The position numbers were made by a program, and so were the translations under genes. A stretch of 64,000 bases of DNA from JAOUJD01 sp963726405 (lineage in GTDB: Bacteria; Pseudomonadota; Gammaproteobacteria; Burkholderiales; Burkholderiaceae_F), in the NCBI GenBank assembly GCA_963726405.1, contig CAVSCF010000003.1, positions 124,001-188,000 of the forward strand. The letters are read 5' to 3'. Shown piece after piece: positions 1 through 9,999 of this stretch (position 1 is its first letter; each line of letters starts with the position of its first letter). Below the pieces are notes generated by a model. The model was not told where the DNA came from. It saw nothing but the letters and a program-made list of their open reading frames with translations, and did no database searches.

Positions 1-1173
1 GCGCTTTTCCACGATCGCGCGCATGGCGCGCGGCTCGGGCAGCCCGAGGTCCCTCGTCAGCTGGTGCGCAACGGCAGCGCAGAGCGAGGCGAGGGGCGCG
101 TCGTCGTGCGCGCCGCTCGCACTGACGACGACGGCCAGTACGCCGCGGTTGGCCGGATCCAGTGCGCCGCGGTCGAAGACCCACTGCCCGTAGGCTTGCC
201 GCGCCGGTTCATCCCGCAGGGCGACGAAGCCGCGCGGAAGGACCACCGCCGGGTCGTACGTCAACGGGTCGTACTTGAGGTAGACAGTGCAGATGGGTTC
301 GTAGGCGAACTTTTCGATGGCGTCCAGTTCGTTCGCGAGCCGGGAAGCCAGCGCCCCCGCCAGGCGAGCGAGCTGCGTCGGCGGGGCGGCGAAGACCACC
401 GCATCCACCGCGGACCCGGAGCCGTCGAGCCGGAAGCCGGCTCCATCGCACGTGACCGCCTCCACCCGCGTCCCCCGCCGCACGGTGCCGCCGCGGGCGA
501 TGACAAAGCGCTCGGCGGCTTCCGGCAGCAGGGCGGAAAGGTCGGTACGCGGCAGCCACATCATCGACGCCGCGCTGCCCGCACCGAGGCTGTCGCGCAG
601 CACGTTGGCGAATATCTGAGCCGACGCTTCGTGCAGAGGCGTATTCAGCGCTGCAATCCCCAGCGGTCGCCAGACGCGGGCGAGGAGAAGGTCGCTCTGC
701 CCGTGCTCCTTCAACCAGTCCATGGCATTGCGATCGGGGTCGACACGCCAGCCGCTGGATTTCAGGCTCCGAAGGAAGCGGGCCATCGCCACCCGGTCGG
801 TCCACGGCAGGCCGCGTGCAAACGTCAACGCCATCGCCAGATGCCACGGTGCCGGCAGGCGGGCCGCGCGCAGACGGAAGCCGTCGGGGTACGTGAGCTC
901 GAACGGGCGTCGTTCGATGGCGCCATCGAGGTCCACACCCACGGTCGAGAGCACGTCCGCGATGGCCGTGTACGCGCCGACCATCAGATGCTGCCCGTTG
1001 TCGACGGTGTGCACGGTGCCGTCGAGGTCGAGTTTCACCCGGCGTCCGCGTCCGCCCAGGTCGGCGGCGGCCTCGAACAGCGACACATTCGCCCCCGCGG
1101 CAGCCAGGGTGGCGGCCGCGGCGCATCCTGCCCAGCCGCCGCCGATGACGGCGACCGACAAGGACTTGCTCAC
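1..1173 (-). CDS. hpnE: Hydroxysqualene dehydroxylase HpnE, 3' end beyond window
   Basis: FAD-dependent amine-oxidoreductase-type enzyme that acts last in the HpnC-HpnD-HpnE route from farnesyl diphosphate to squalene, the precursor of hopanoids. The frame is open from a GTG at 1173 to the window edge (391 codons) with no stop. The N-terminus carries the dinucleotide-binding motif GGGWAGCAAA, followed by a Glu-containing second strand (VSLFEAAADLGGRGR), typical of the phytoene-desaturase-like fold. The GTG overlaps the hpnD TGA (GTGA), which supports this start and translational coupling. The C-terminus lies outside the window, so completeness cannot be judged. Gene order hpnC-hpnD-hpnE is the usual one. 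Confidence 0.9.
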   Translation of the reverse strand, partial: MSKSLSVAVIGGGWAGCAAAATLAAAGANVSLFEAAADLGGRGRRVKLDLDGTVHTVDNGQHLMVGAYTAIADVLSTVGVDLDGAIERRPFELTYPDGFRLRAARLPAPWHLAMALTFARGLPWTDRVAMARFLRSLKSSGWRVDPDRNAMDWLKEHGQSDLLLARVWRPLGIAALNTPLHEASAQIFANVLRDSLGAGSAASMMWLPRTDLSALLPEAAERFVIARGGTVRRGTRVEAVTCDGAGFRLDGSGSAVDAVVFAAPPTQLARLAGALASRLANELDAIEKFAYEPICTVYLKYDPLTYDPAVVLPRGFVALRDEPARQAYGQWVFDRGALDPANRGVLAVVVSASGAHDDAPLASLCAAVAHQLTRDLGLPEPRAMRAIVEKR

Positions 1174-2006
1174 CGGCCGATCCACGTGCGCCAGGCGATC
1201 CACAACTTGCGCAAGGGTGTCAGCGCGATGCGCTGGTGCAGTACCTGGAAGTTCTCGCGCTCGATCTCGTCGAGCAGCGTTGCGTAGATCGCCCCCATGA
1301 TCAGCCCCGGGCGCTGCGCCCGCCGGTCGACGGCTGGCAGCAGGTCGATGGCCTCCCGATAGGTGGCGCGCGCGCGCTCGGCCTGGAATCGCATCAGCGG
1401 CACGAAGCCGTCGACGTAGCGGCCGGCGAGCAGATCGGCGGCGCGCACCTCGAAGCGCTGCAGTTCGTCCACCGGGACATACACGCGACCGCGGCGGGCA
1501 TCGTCGCCGACGTCCCGGATGACGTTGATCAGCTGGAGGGTGAGGCCGAGCCGGTCCGCGTAGTCCACCGTGCGCGGGTCCGTGTATCCGAAGATGCCGG
1601 CGGAAATCTCGCCGACGACGCCCGCCACCAGGTGCGCATACCGCCTGAGCGCGGGGAAATCGAGATAGCGGTTCTGCCGAAGATCCATTGCCATCCCTTC
1701 CAGGATGGCTTCCAGCCGCGGCCGGGTAATGCCGAAGGGACCGTCGATGAAGGGCAGCAGGGCCCGCGTCACCGGATGCGAAGGCTGCCGGGCGAACAAT
1801 GCAGCGAGCTCGCCGCTCCACCACGCGAGCTTGGCTTCCGCCACCGAAGGGTCGGTGACTTCGTCCACCGCGTCGTCGACTTCGCGGCAGTAAGCGTAGA
1901 CCGCCGTGATGGCGCGCCGTCGTTCGGGGGGCAGGAACACGAACGCGTAATAGAAACTCGAGCCGCTGGCCGCCGCTTTCTGCTGGCAGTACTCGTCGGG
2001 CGTCAT
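1170..2006 (-). CDS. hpnD: Presqualene diphosphate synthase HpnD
   Basis: Trans-isoprenyl diphosphate synthase of 278 aa that condenses two farnesyl diphosphates to presqualene diphosphate, the first step of hopanoid squalene synthesis. Two aspartate-rich Mg-binding motifs are visible: DDAVDE at residues 44-49 and RDVGDD at 164-169. The start at 2006 (MTPDEYCQQK) is the last of three copies of the same initiation region. The first copy, at 2238, overlaps the hpnC stop, and two 39-codon mini-ORFs separate it from the real gene. The start codon sits in the loop of a perfect 19-bp inverted repeat (1969-1987 with 2023-2041). The stop overlaps the hpnE GTG. The function is well supported; how the gene is translated is not. 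Confidence 0.93.
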   Translation of the reverse strand: MTPDEYCQQKAAASGSSFYYAFVFLPPERRRAITAVYAYCREVDDAVDEVTDPSVAEAKLAWWSGELAALFARQPSHPVTRALLPFIDGPFGITRPRLEAILEGMAMDLRQNRYLDFPALRRYAHLVAGVVGEISAGIFGYTDPRTVDYADRLGLTLQLINVIRDVGDDARRGRVYVPVDELQRFEVRAADLLAGRYVDGFVPLMRFQAERARATYREAIDLLPAVDRRAQRPGLIMGAIYATLLDEIERENFQVLHQRIALTPLRKLWIAWRTWIGR

Positions 2007-2041
2007 GGCGATCGCTTCACCGGCCAGCAGAAAGCGGCGGC
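1969..2041. repeat. Perfect 19-bp inverted repeat enclosing the hpnD start
   Basis: Arms 1969-1987 (GCCGCCGCTTTCTGCTGGC) and 2023-2041 (its reverse complement) are separated by 35 nt that contain the hpnD ATG (2004-2006). One arm is hpnD coding sequence and the other is repeat copy 1. The same outer arm recurs in copy 2 at 2139-2157. In mRNA this could form a long stem around the translation start. Confidence 0.85.
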
Positions 2042-2122
2042 GGCGCGTAGCGCCGCGGCCGCTCCAAGGGAGCGCGAAGCGCGAACGCTTCGCTTGGGCT
2101 GGCAGTACTCGTCGGGCGTCAT
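2003..2122 (-). other. 39-codon mini-ORF in repeat copy 1, ATGA-coupled to hpnD
   Basis: ATG at 2122 opens a 39-aa frame beginning MTPDEYCQPKR. Its TGA overlaps the hpnD ATG (ATGA). Its first eight residues equal the HpnD N-terminus, so it is a duplicated hpnD 5' end that ran out of frame (the repeat unit of 116 is not a multiple of three). The rest is Arg/Ala-rich and matches no family I recognise. It may be untranslated, or a leader whose translation delivers ribosomes to hpnD. Confidence 0.4.
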
Positions 2123-2238
2123 GGCGATCGCTTCACCGGCCAGCAGAAAGCGGCGGCGGCGTGTAGCGCCGCGGCCGCTCCAAGGGAGCGCGAAGCGCGA
2201 GCGCCTCGCTTGCGCTGGCGGTACTCGCCGGGCGTCAT
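2119..2238 (-). other. 39-codon mini-ORF in repeat copy 2, coupled to hpnC and to the next mini-ORF
   Basis: ATG at 2238 overlaps the hpnC stop (ATGA). The frame (MTPGEYRQRKRGARASRSLG...) ends with a TGA overlapping the ATG of the next mini-ORF at 2122. It is the same length as its neighbour, and most residues are identical. This is the position where hpnD would normally start, so it probably marks the ancestral hpnD initiation site. Translation is unproven. Confidence 0.4.
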
Positions 2239-3047
2239 GCCACCGCCCGGAGGGGACGCAACGCCCGCCAGCTCATCCGGGTCCAGTCGCGGGCGGTCAG
2301 GGACGGACGATGGCGGAACACGTCCCCACCGGCCGCGTCGATGCGTTCGAGGATGCGCAGCCCACCCTGGACGACCAGTCGCAATTCGAGTCCGATCCGT
2401 CCGCCGAGCGCCGATGCCAGCGGGGCGCCGAAGTCGAGCATGGCGCGCGTGCGCGCGACCTCGAACGCCATCAGCGATCGCCAACGGTCATCGACCTGCC
2501 GGTCCGCGATCTGCCGCTCGGTGACGCCGTGACGCTGCAGGTCCTCCTGCGGCAGATAGACCCGGCCCTTGGCCCAGTCGATCGCCACGTCCTGCCAGAA
2601 ATTGGTGAGCTGCAGCCCGCTGCAGATCGCATCGGACTGCGTCAAGAGCGCGGGCTCGGAACGGCGGTACAGCGCGAGCAGCAAGCGCCCGATCGGGTTG
2701 GCCGATCGGCGGCAATACTCGAGCAGCGTCGGAAAGTCCGCGTAGCGGGTGGTCGTGACGTCCTGTGCGAATGCGGACAGCAGATCGTGGAGCAGCGCGC
2801 GGTCGAGGTGATGCTCGGCCACCGCCTGCGCGAGGTCGGGCCACCGATCCTGAGCGTCGCCCAATGACTCGAGCGCGCGCCGCAGTTCGTCGAGCTGGGC
2901 GAGCCGCGTGGCCGCGTCGGCGTCCCCCTCGTCGGCGATGTCGTCCGCCGTTCGCGCAAACCGGTAGATCGCACGAACGGGCGGACGCAGCGCCGCGGGC
3001 AACAGCAGCGACGCCACCGGAAAGTTCTCGTAGTGACCGACCCCCAT
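2235..3047 (-). CDS. hpnC: Squalene synthase-like HpnC (hydroxysqualene synthase)
   Basis: Member of the squalene/phytoene synthase family (270 aa). In the HpnCDE pathway it converts presqualene diphosphate to hydroxysqualene. The first Asp-rich motif is DDIADE at residues 35-40 and the second is QDVAIDW at 152-158; both are intact. It is the first gene of the hpn operon and starts at ATG 3047, 110 bp from the divergent tRNA-Leu gene. The stop overlaps the ATG at 2238 (ATGA), which in the ancestral arrangement was probably the hpnD start. Confidence 0.92.
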   Translation of the reverse strand: MGVGHYENFPVASLLLPAALRPPVRAIYRFARTADDIADEGDADAATRLAQLDELRRALESLGDAQDRWPDLAQAVAEHHLDRALLHDLLSAFAQDVTTTRYADFPTLLEYCRRSANPIGRLLLALYRRSEPALLTQSDAICSGLQLTNFWQDVAIDWAKGRVYLPQEDLQRHGVTERQIADRQVDDRWRSLMAFEVARTRAMLDFGAPLASALGGRIGLELRLVVQGGLRILERIDAAGGDVFRHRPSLTARDWTRMSWRALRPLRAVA

Positions 3048-3103
3048 GCCGACGAAGCTATCACAGCGGGCCCTCCGCGGCCGCGAGGCGGAGGTGGTTC
3101 CGC

Positions 3104-3109
3104 TAGAAT
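3104..3109 (+). promoter_or_regulatory. Candidate -10 element (TAGAAT) upstream of tRNA-Leu
   Basis: TAGAAT at 3104-3109 lies about 50 bp upstream of tRNA-Leu, in the context CGCTAGAATCGGCGC. It resembles the -10 seen before purL (CGCTATAATTTCGCG). No good -35 is visible at normal spacing. Confidence 0.35.
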
Positions 3110-3157
3110 CGGCGCTTCGTTCCGCGATGGGGTGGTGCCGTTACACGCGGTCGCGGC

Positions 3158-3244
3158 GCGAAGGTGGCGAAATTGGTAGACGCACCAGGTTTAGGTCCTG
3201 ACGCCTTCACCGGCGTGGGGGTTCGAGTCCCCCCCTTCGCACCA
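3158..3244 (+). tRNA. tRNA-Leu (anticodon UAG)
   Basis: 87-nt gene with a 7-bp acceptor stem (GCGAAGG with CCTTCGC), a class II long variable arm, the T-loop GGTTCGAGTCC and an encoded CCA end. The anticodon loop is TTTAGGT, giving anticodon TAG, which reads CUN leucine codons. It lies directly upstream of tig in the same direction and may be cotranscribed with it. Confidence 0.96.
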
Positions 3245-3324
3245 GCACTTTGACGCCTTGCCGCCGCTCAGTGCAGAACGTCACTGCAGAAACCGTAGGC
3301 GGCCAATCGAAAAGAACCGAAGAC

Positions 3325-4632
3325 ATGCAACAGACCGTGGAGTCCCTCGGCGCGCTTGAGCGCCGGATCGACCTGACCGTGCCGGCCGAGGCGATCGACA
3401 AGGAAGTGCAGACGCGACTGAACAAGCTCGCCCGCACCGTGAAGCTGCCGGGCTTCCGGCCCGGGAAGGTGCCGCTCAAGATGGTGGCGCAGACCTACGG
3501 CGCGCAGGTGCATGCGGAAGTCATGAACGACAAGGTCGGCGAGGCCTTCAGTACGGCCGTGACCGCGAACAACCTGCGGGTCGCCGGCGCGCCGCGCCTG
3601 GAACCGCGTGCCGTGGAAGGGACCCAGGACCTCACGTTCTCGGCCACGTTCGAGGTGTATCCCGAGATCACGCTCGGCGATTTGGGCGGTGTGGAAGTCC
3701 AGCGCGCCGTGTGCAAGGTCGGCGACGCCGAGGTCGACCGTACCCTGGAGATCATGCGCAAGCAGCGCGCGACCTACGAGGACGTCACCCGTGCCGCGGC
3801 GGTGGGCGACGTGGTCACCGTCGACTTCAAGGGCACGCAGGACGGCACGCCGTTTGATGGGGGTTCTGCTTCCGACTTTCCGTTTGCCCTGGGGCAGGGC
3901 CGGATGCTGCCCGAGTTCGAGGCCGCCATCCCGGGCATGACGCCGGGGGAGACCAGGACGTTCCCGCTGACATTCCCGGCGGACTACACCGCCAAGGAAC
4001 TGGCCGGCAAGACCGTGCAGTTCGAAGTGACCCTGAAGAAGGTGCAGCAAGCCGTGCTTCCGCCGCTGGACGCGCAGTTCGCGAAATCGCTGGGCATCGT
4101 CGACGGCGACCTCGAGAAGATGCGCACCGAGATCCGCAGCAACCTCGAGCGCGAAGTCGCTTCGCGGTTGCGCGCGCGCACCAAGGACAGCGTGATGAGC
4201 GGCCTGCTGACCGTCGCGTCGTTCGAGGTCCCGAAGTCGCTGGTCGAGTCCGAAAAGCAGCGACTGGCCGAAACGGCGCGCAGCGACCTCGTTTCGCGTG
4301 GCGTCTCGGCGCAGGACTCGCCGCTGCCTCTGGAACTCTTCGCCCCGCAGGCCGACCGCCGCGTCCGCCTGGGGTTGCTGCTGGGCGAACTTGTGCGTGC
4401 GAACGGGTTGCAGCCGCGCCCCGACCAGATCCGCAAGCTGGTCGAGGAGATGGCGCAGAGTTACGAGCGTCCGCAGGAAGTCATCAACTGGTACCTGTCG
4501 GACAGAAAGCGACTCGGCGAGCTTGAAAACCTCGCGCTCGAGGACAATGTGACCACGTGGGTGCTGGAGCGGGCGAAAGCCGTCGACGCGCCGGTGGCGT
4601 TCGACGATTTGATGGGCCACACGGGCCGGTGA
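3325..4632 (+). CDS. tig: Trigger factor, ribosome-associated chaperone and prolyl isomerase
   Basis: 435-aa trigger factor that binds at the ribosome exit tunnel and helps nascent chains fold. The ribosome-docking signature GFRPGKVP is at residues 43-50. An FKBP-type PPIase domain follows (about 155-245, with GDVVTVDFKG and PFALGQG), then a helical C-terminal chaperone domain. The start at ATG 3325 (MQQTVESLGALERR) was chosen over an upstream in-frame extension because it matches the family N-terminus and follows a GAAGA ribosome-binding sequence. It is followed 14 bp later by clpP, the standard proteobacterial order. Confidence 0.97.
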   Translation: MQQTVESLGALERRIDLTVPAEAIDKEVQTRLNKLARTVKLPGFRPGKVPLKMVAQTYGAQVHAEVMNDKVGEAFSTAVTANNLRVAGAPRLEPRAVEGTQDLTFSATFEVYPEITLGDLGGVEVQRAVCKVGDAEVDRTLEIMRKQRATYEDVTRAAAVGDVVTVDFKGTQDGTPFDGGSASDFPFALGQGRMLPEFEAAIPGMTPGETRTFPLTFPADYTAKELAGKTVQFEVTLKKVQQAVLPPLDAQFAKSLGIVDGDLEKMRTEIRSNLEREVASRLRARTKDSVMSGLLTVASFEVPKSLVESEKQRLAETARSDLVSRGVSAQDSPLPLELFAPQADRRVRLGLLLGELVRANGLQPRPDQIRKLVEEMAQSYERPQEVINWYLSDRKRLGELENLALEDNVTTWVLERAKAVDAPVAFDDLMGHTGR

Positions 4633-4646
4633 AGGGCGAGGGAACA

Positions 4647-5285
4647 ATGATCAAACGGGACACGACGGCCACGGCACTCGATGTGCAGGGCCTCGGCATG
4701 GTGCCGATCGTCATCGAGCAAAGCGGGCGCGGCGAGCGTGCCTACGACATCTACTCGCGGCTGCTGCGCGACCGGGTGGTGTTCATCGTGGGGCCGATCA
4801 ACGAGCAGACGGCCAACCTGGTGGTCGCCCAGTTGCTCTTCCTCGAGTCGGAGAACCCGGACAAGGACATCTCGCTCTACATCAACTCCCCGGGCGGCTC
4901 GGTCAGTGCCGGGCTCGCGATCTTCGACACGATGCAGTTCATCAAGCCCGACGTCTCGACCATCTGCATCGGGATGGCGGCCAGCATGGGCGCGTTCCTC
5001 CTCGCGGCCGGCCAGAAGGGCAAGCGCTACACGCTGCCCAACTCGCGCATCATGATTCACCAGCCGCTCGGCGGGGTGCAGGGCCAGGCGGCGGACATCG
5101 AGATCCATGCCAAGGAGATCCTCTATCTGCGGGAGCGCCTGAACCAGATCCTCGCCGAGCGCACCGGCCAGTCGGTGGAAAAGATCGCCAAGGACACGGA
5201 CCGGGACAACTTCATGTCCGGAGAGGATGCCGTAAGCTACGGTCTCGTCGACAAGATTTTTGTCAAACGTGGCGAACAGCCGTAA
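4647..5285 (+). CDS. clpP: ATP-dependent Clp protease proteolytic subunit ClpP
   Basis: 212-aa serine peptidase that forms the double-heptamer chamber working with ClpX (next gene) and ClpA. The triad is complete: Ser113 in GMAASMGAF, His138 in MIHQPLGG and Asp187 in DTDRDN. The N-terminal stretch before GLGMVPIVIEQ is the propeptide region. Start ATG 4647 follows AGGGCGAGGGAAC, a strong Shine-Dalgarno sequence, 14 nt after tig. clpX begins 40 nt downstream. Confidence 0.97.
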   Translation: MIKRDTTATALDVQGLGMVPIVIEQSGRGERAYDIYSRLLRDRVVFIVGPINEQTANLVVAQLLFLESENPDKDISLYINSPGGSVSAGLAIFDTMQFIKPDVSTICIGMAASMGAFLLAAGQKGKRYTLPNSRIMIHQPLGGVQGQAADIEIHAKEILYLRERLNQILAERTGQSVEKIAKDTDRDNFMSGEDAVSYGLVDKIFVKRGEQP

Positions 5286-5325
5286 TCTGCACGCGTCTAC
5301 ATAACGAGGTCCCGCCCACTCCTTT

Positions 5326-6594
<1,269 letters not shown>

Positions 6595-6691
6595 TCGCCG
6601 CGACTCGCTCTTTATCGCGTTATGCCGCCCGCCGGAGCGGCCCTGCCTGCGGGTCCTTCGCGTGCTAGATTGAAACCGGATTTCGCTCGCC

Positions 6692-6720
6692 CTTGCTTTC
6701 CCCATGCGCGGGCGCATATG
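6692..6720 (+). promoter_or_regulatory. Possible heat-shock-type promoter upstream of lon
   Basis: The 160-bp clpX-lon gap holds CTTGCTTT (6692-6699) and, 13-14 nt on, CGCATATG. This loosely resembles the sigma-32 pattern CTTGAAA/CCCCATNT. lon is a heat-shock gene in related bacteria, which motivates the call. The match is imperfect. Confidence 0.25.
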
Positions 6721-6754
6721 AGTCGAAAGTCCATTCCGAAGGGAAAAATTCCGA

Positions 6755-9166
<2,412 letters not shown>

Positions 9167-9175
9167 GCGCGCCAG

Positions 9176-9208
9176 GCGGCGCGAGACGGAAACTCGCGCC
9201 GCTTTCTT
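9176..9208 (+). terminator. Intrinsic terminator of lon
   Basis: A perfect 10-bp stem (GCGGCGCGAG with CTCGCGCCGC) and a 7-nt loop (ACGGAAA) are followed by TTTCTT, starting 10 nt after the lon stop. Confidence 0.85.
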
Positions 9209-9215
9209 CCTTCTC

Positions 9216-9262
9216 GTCAAGGAAAGCGAACGTCTCCACATTTCGCTTCGCTTTTCCTTGAC
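9216..9262. repeat. Inverted repeat overlapping the hupB promoter
   Basis: Left arm 9216-9230 (GTCAAGGAAAGCGAA) and right arm 9247-9262 (TTCGCTTTTCCTTGAC) are reverse complements except for one bulged base, with 16 nt between. The right arm includes the first five bases of the candidate -35 hexamer. It could be an operator or a second hairpin after the lon terminator. Confidence 0.7.
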
Positions 9263-9286
9263 ACTGCTATGGCAGCGCGGTGAAAT
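9258..9286 (+). promoter_or_regulatory. Sigma-70 promoter for hupB
   Basis: A perfect TTGACA (9258-9263), a 17-bp spacer and TGAAAT (9281-9286, four of six consensus bases) lie about 100 bp upstream of the hupB start. The -35 overlaps the inverted repeat at 9216-9262. Confidence 0.6.
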
Positions 9287-9392
9287 TGCCGTTCAAATTC
9301 TTCCGCTCGCACGTTTGCCCCTCCGATGTCTTTCAACAAGAACTACCGGAACCGCGCAGGCGCGTGAACTGACTCGACAAGAGGGGGTGTAA

Positions 9393-9665
9393 GTGAACAA
9401 GACCGAATTGATCGACCACATCGCCAAGCAGGCCGATATCTCGAAGGCGGCGGCGGGTCGAGCCCTGGAAGCGATCGTGGCCGGCATCCGCACGAGCTTG
9501 AAGAAGGGCAACTCGGTGACGCTGGTCGGATTCGGCACGTTCATGGTCGGCAAGCGCGCAGCTCGCACGGGCCGCAACCCGCGCACCAACCAGCCGATCA
9601 AGATCAAGGCTGCGCGTGTTCCCAAGTTCCGTCCTGGCAAGGCCCTCAAAGATTCGCTAAACTAG
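9393..9665 (+). CDS. hupB: DNA-binding protein HU-beta
   Basis: 90-aa nucleoid protein that bends and compacts DNA as a dimer. The family pattern is complete: helical N-terminus (MNKTELIDHIAKQADISKAA), the GFGTF turn and a basic arm with the signature GRNPRTNQPIKI. Start GTG 9393 has a strong Shine-Dalgarno stretch (GAGGGGG) just upstream. It follows lon, as in many beta- and gammaproteobacteria, and is separated from it by a terminator and its own promoter. Confidence 0.96.
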   Translation: MNKTELIDHIAKQADISKAAAGRALEAIVAGIRTSLKKGNSVTLVGFGTFMVGKRAARTGRNPRTNQPIKIKAARVPKFRPGKALKDSLN

Positions 9666-9726
9666 CGGTCTTACGTAGGTAGCCAACTGCTGTTGGTCGT
9701 CGGGCTTGTTGCCGGCGACCGGCCTG

Positions 9727-9802
9727 GGGTGCTTAGCTCAGTTGGTAGAGCGGCGCCCTTACAAGGCGTAGGTCGGGAGTTCGAGCCTCTCAGCACCCAC
9801 CA
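9727..9802 (+). tRNA. tRNA-Val (anticodon UAC)
   Basis: 76-nt gene with a 7-bp acceptor stem (GGGTGCT with AGCACCC), D-arm TAGCTCAGTTGGTAGAGC, anticodon loop CTTACAA (anticodon TAC), T-arm GTTCGAG and encoded CCA. It is paired with tRNA-Asp 37 bp downstream and is probably cotranscribed with it. Confidence 0.96.
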
Positions 9803-9839
9803 CCTGGCAGCGGCGTCGGAACGCGAAGTAACAGCGCGC

Positions 9840-9916
9840 GGAGTGGTAGTTCAGTTGGTTAGAATACCGGCCTGTCACGCCGGGGGTCGCGGGTTCGAGT
9901 CCCGTCCACTCCGCCA
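9840..9916 (+). tRNA. tRNA-Asp (anticodon GUC)
   Basis: 77-nt gene with acceptor stem GGAGTGG with CCACTCC, discriminator G and encoded CCA. The anticodon loop CTGTCAC gives anticodon GTC. It is followed 8 nt later by an intrinsic terminator. The tRNA-Val/tRNA-Asp pair upstream of ppiD is a common betaproteobacterial arrangement. Confidence 0.96.
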
Positions 9917-9923
9917 CAACACC

Positions 9924-9950
9924 AAAAGGCGAACGTTGTTCGCCTTTTTT
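9924..9950 (+). terminator. Intrinsic terminator after tRNA-Asp
   Basis: AAAAGGCGAAC pairs with GTTCGCCTTTT around a GTT loop and ends in a six-T run, just downstream of tRNA-Asp and 50 bp before ppiD. Confidence 0.9.
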
Positions 9951-9999
9951 GTTGCTGCACGAAGCGTGCAGCACTGAATGCTCGACAGGGGCTTGCGCC

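Larger units (their letters stand above)
1985..2239. repeat. 116-bp direct tandem repeat, two full copies and a partial third, each full copy with three hairpins
   Basis: Copy 1 is 1985-2100, copy 2 is 2101-2216 (four mismatches in 116), and a third partial copy starts at 2217 and matches for about 23 bp with two mismatches. Each full copy holds three adjacent short palindromes. In copy 1 they are GCGGCG/CGCCGC (2040-2056), CGCTCC/GGAGCG (2060-2074) and GCGAAGCG/CGCTTCGC (2074-2093). In copy 2 the third has one mismatch. The unit includes the hpnD-type start region and lies inside the hpn operon. Confidence 0.9.

Noticed and set aside
1..1160. Plus-strand and minus-strand alternative frames over hpnE
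   Set aside because: The true frame is the minus frame beginning GTG 1173, which has the FAD motif and no stop to the window edge; the others are shadows.
9949..9999. Upstream extension of ppiD
   Set aside because: It would start inside the tRNA-Asp terminator; ATG 10000 has a Shine-Dalgarno sequence and starts the membrane anchor.
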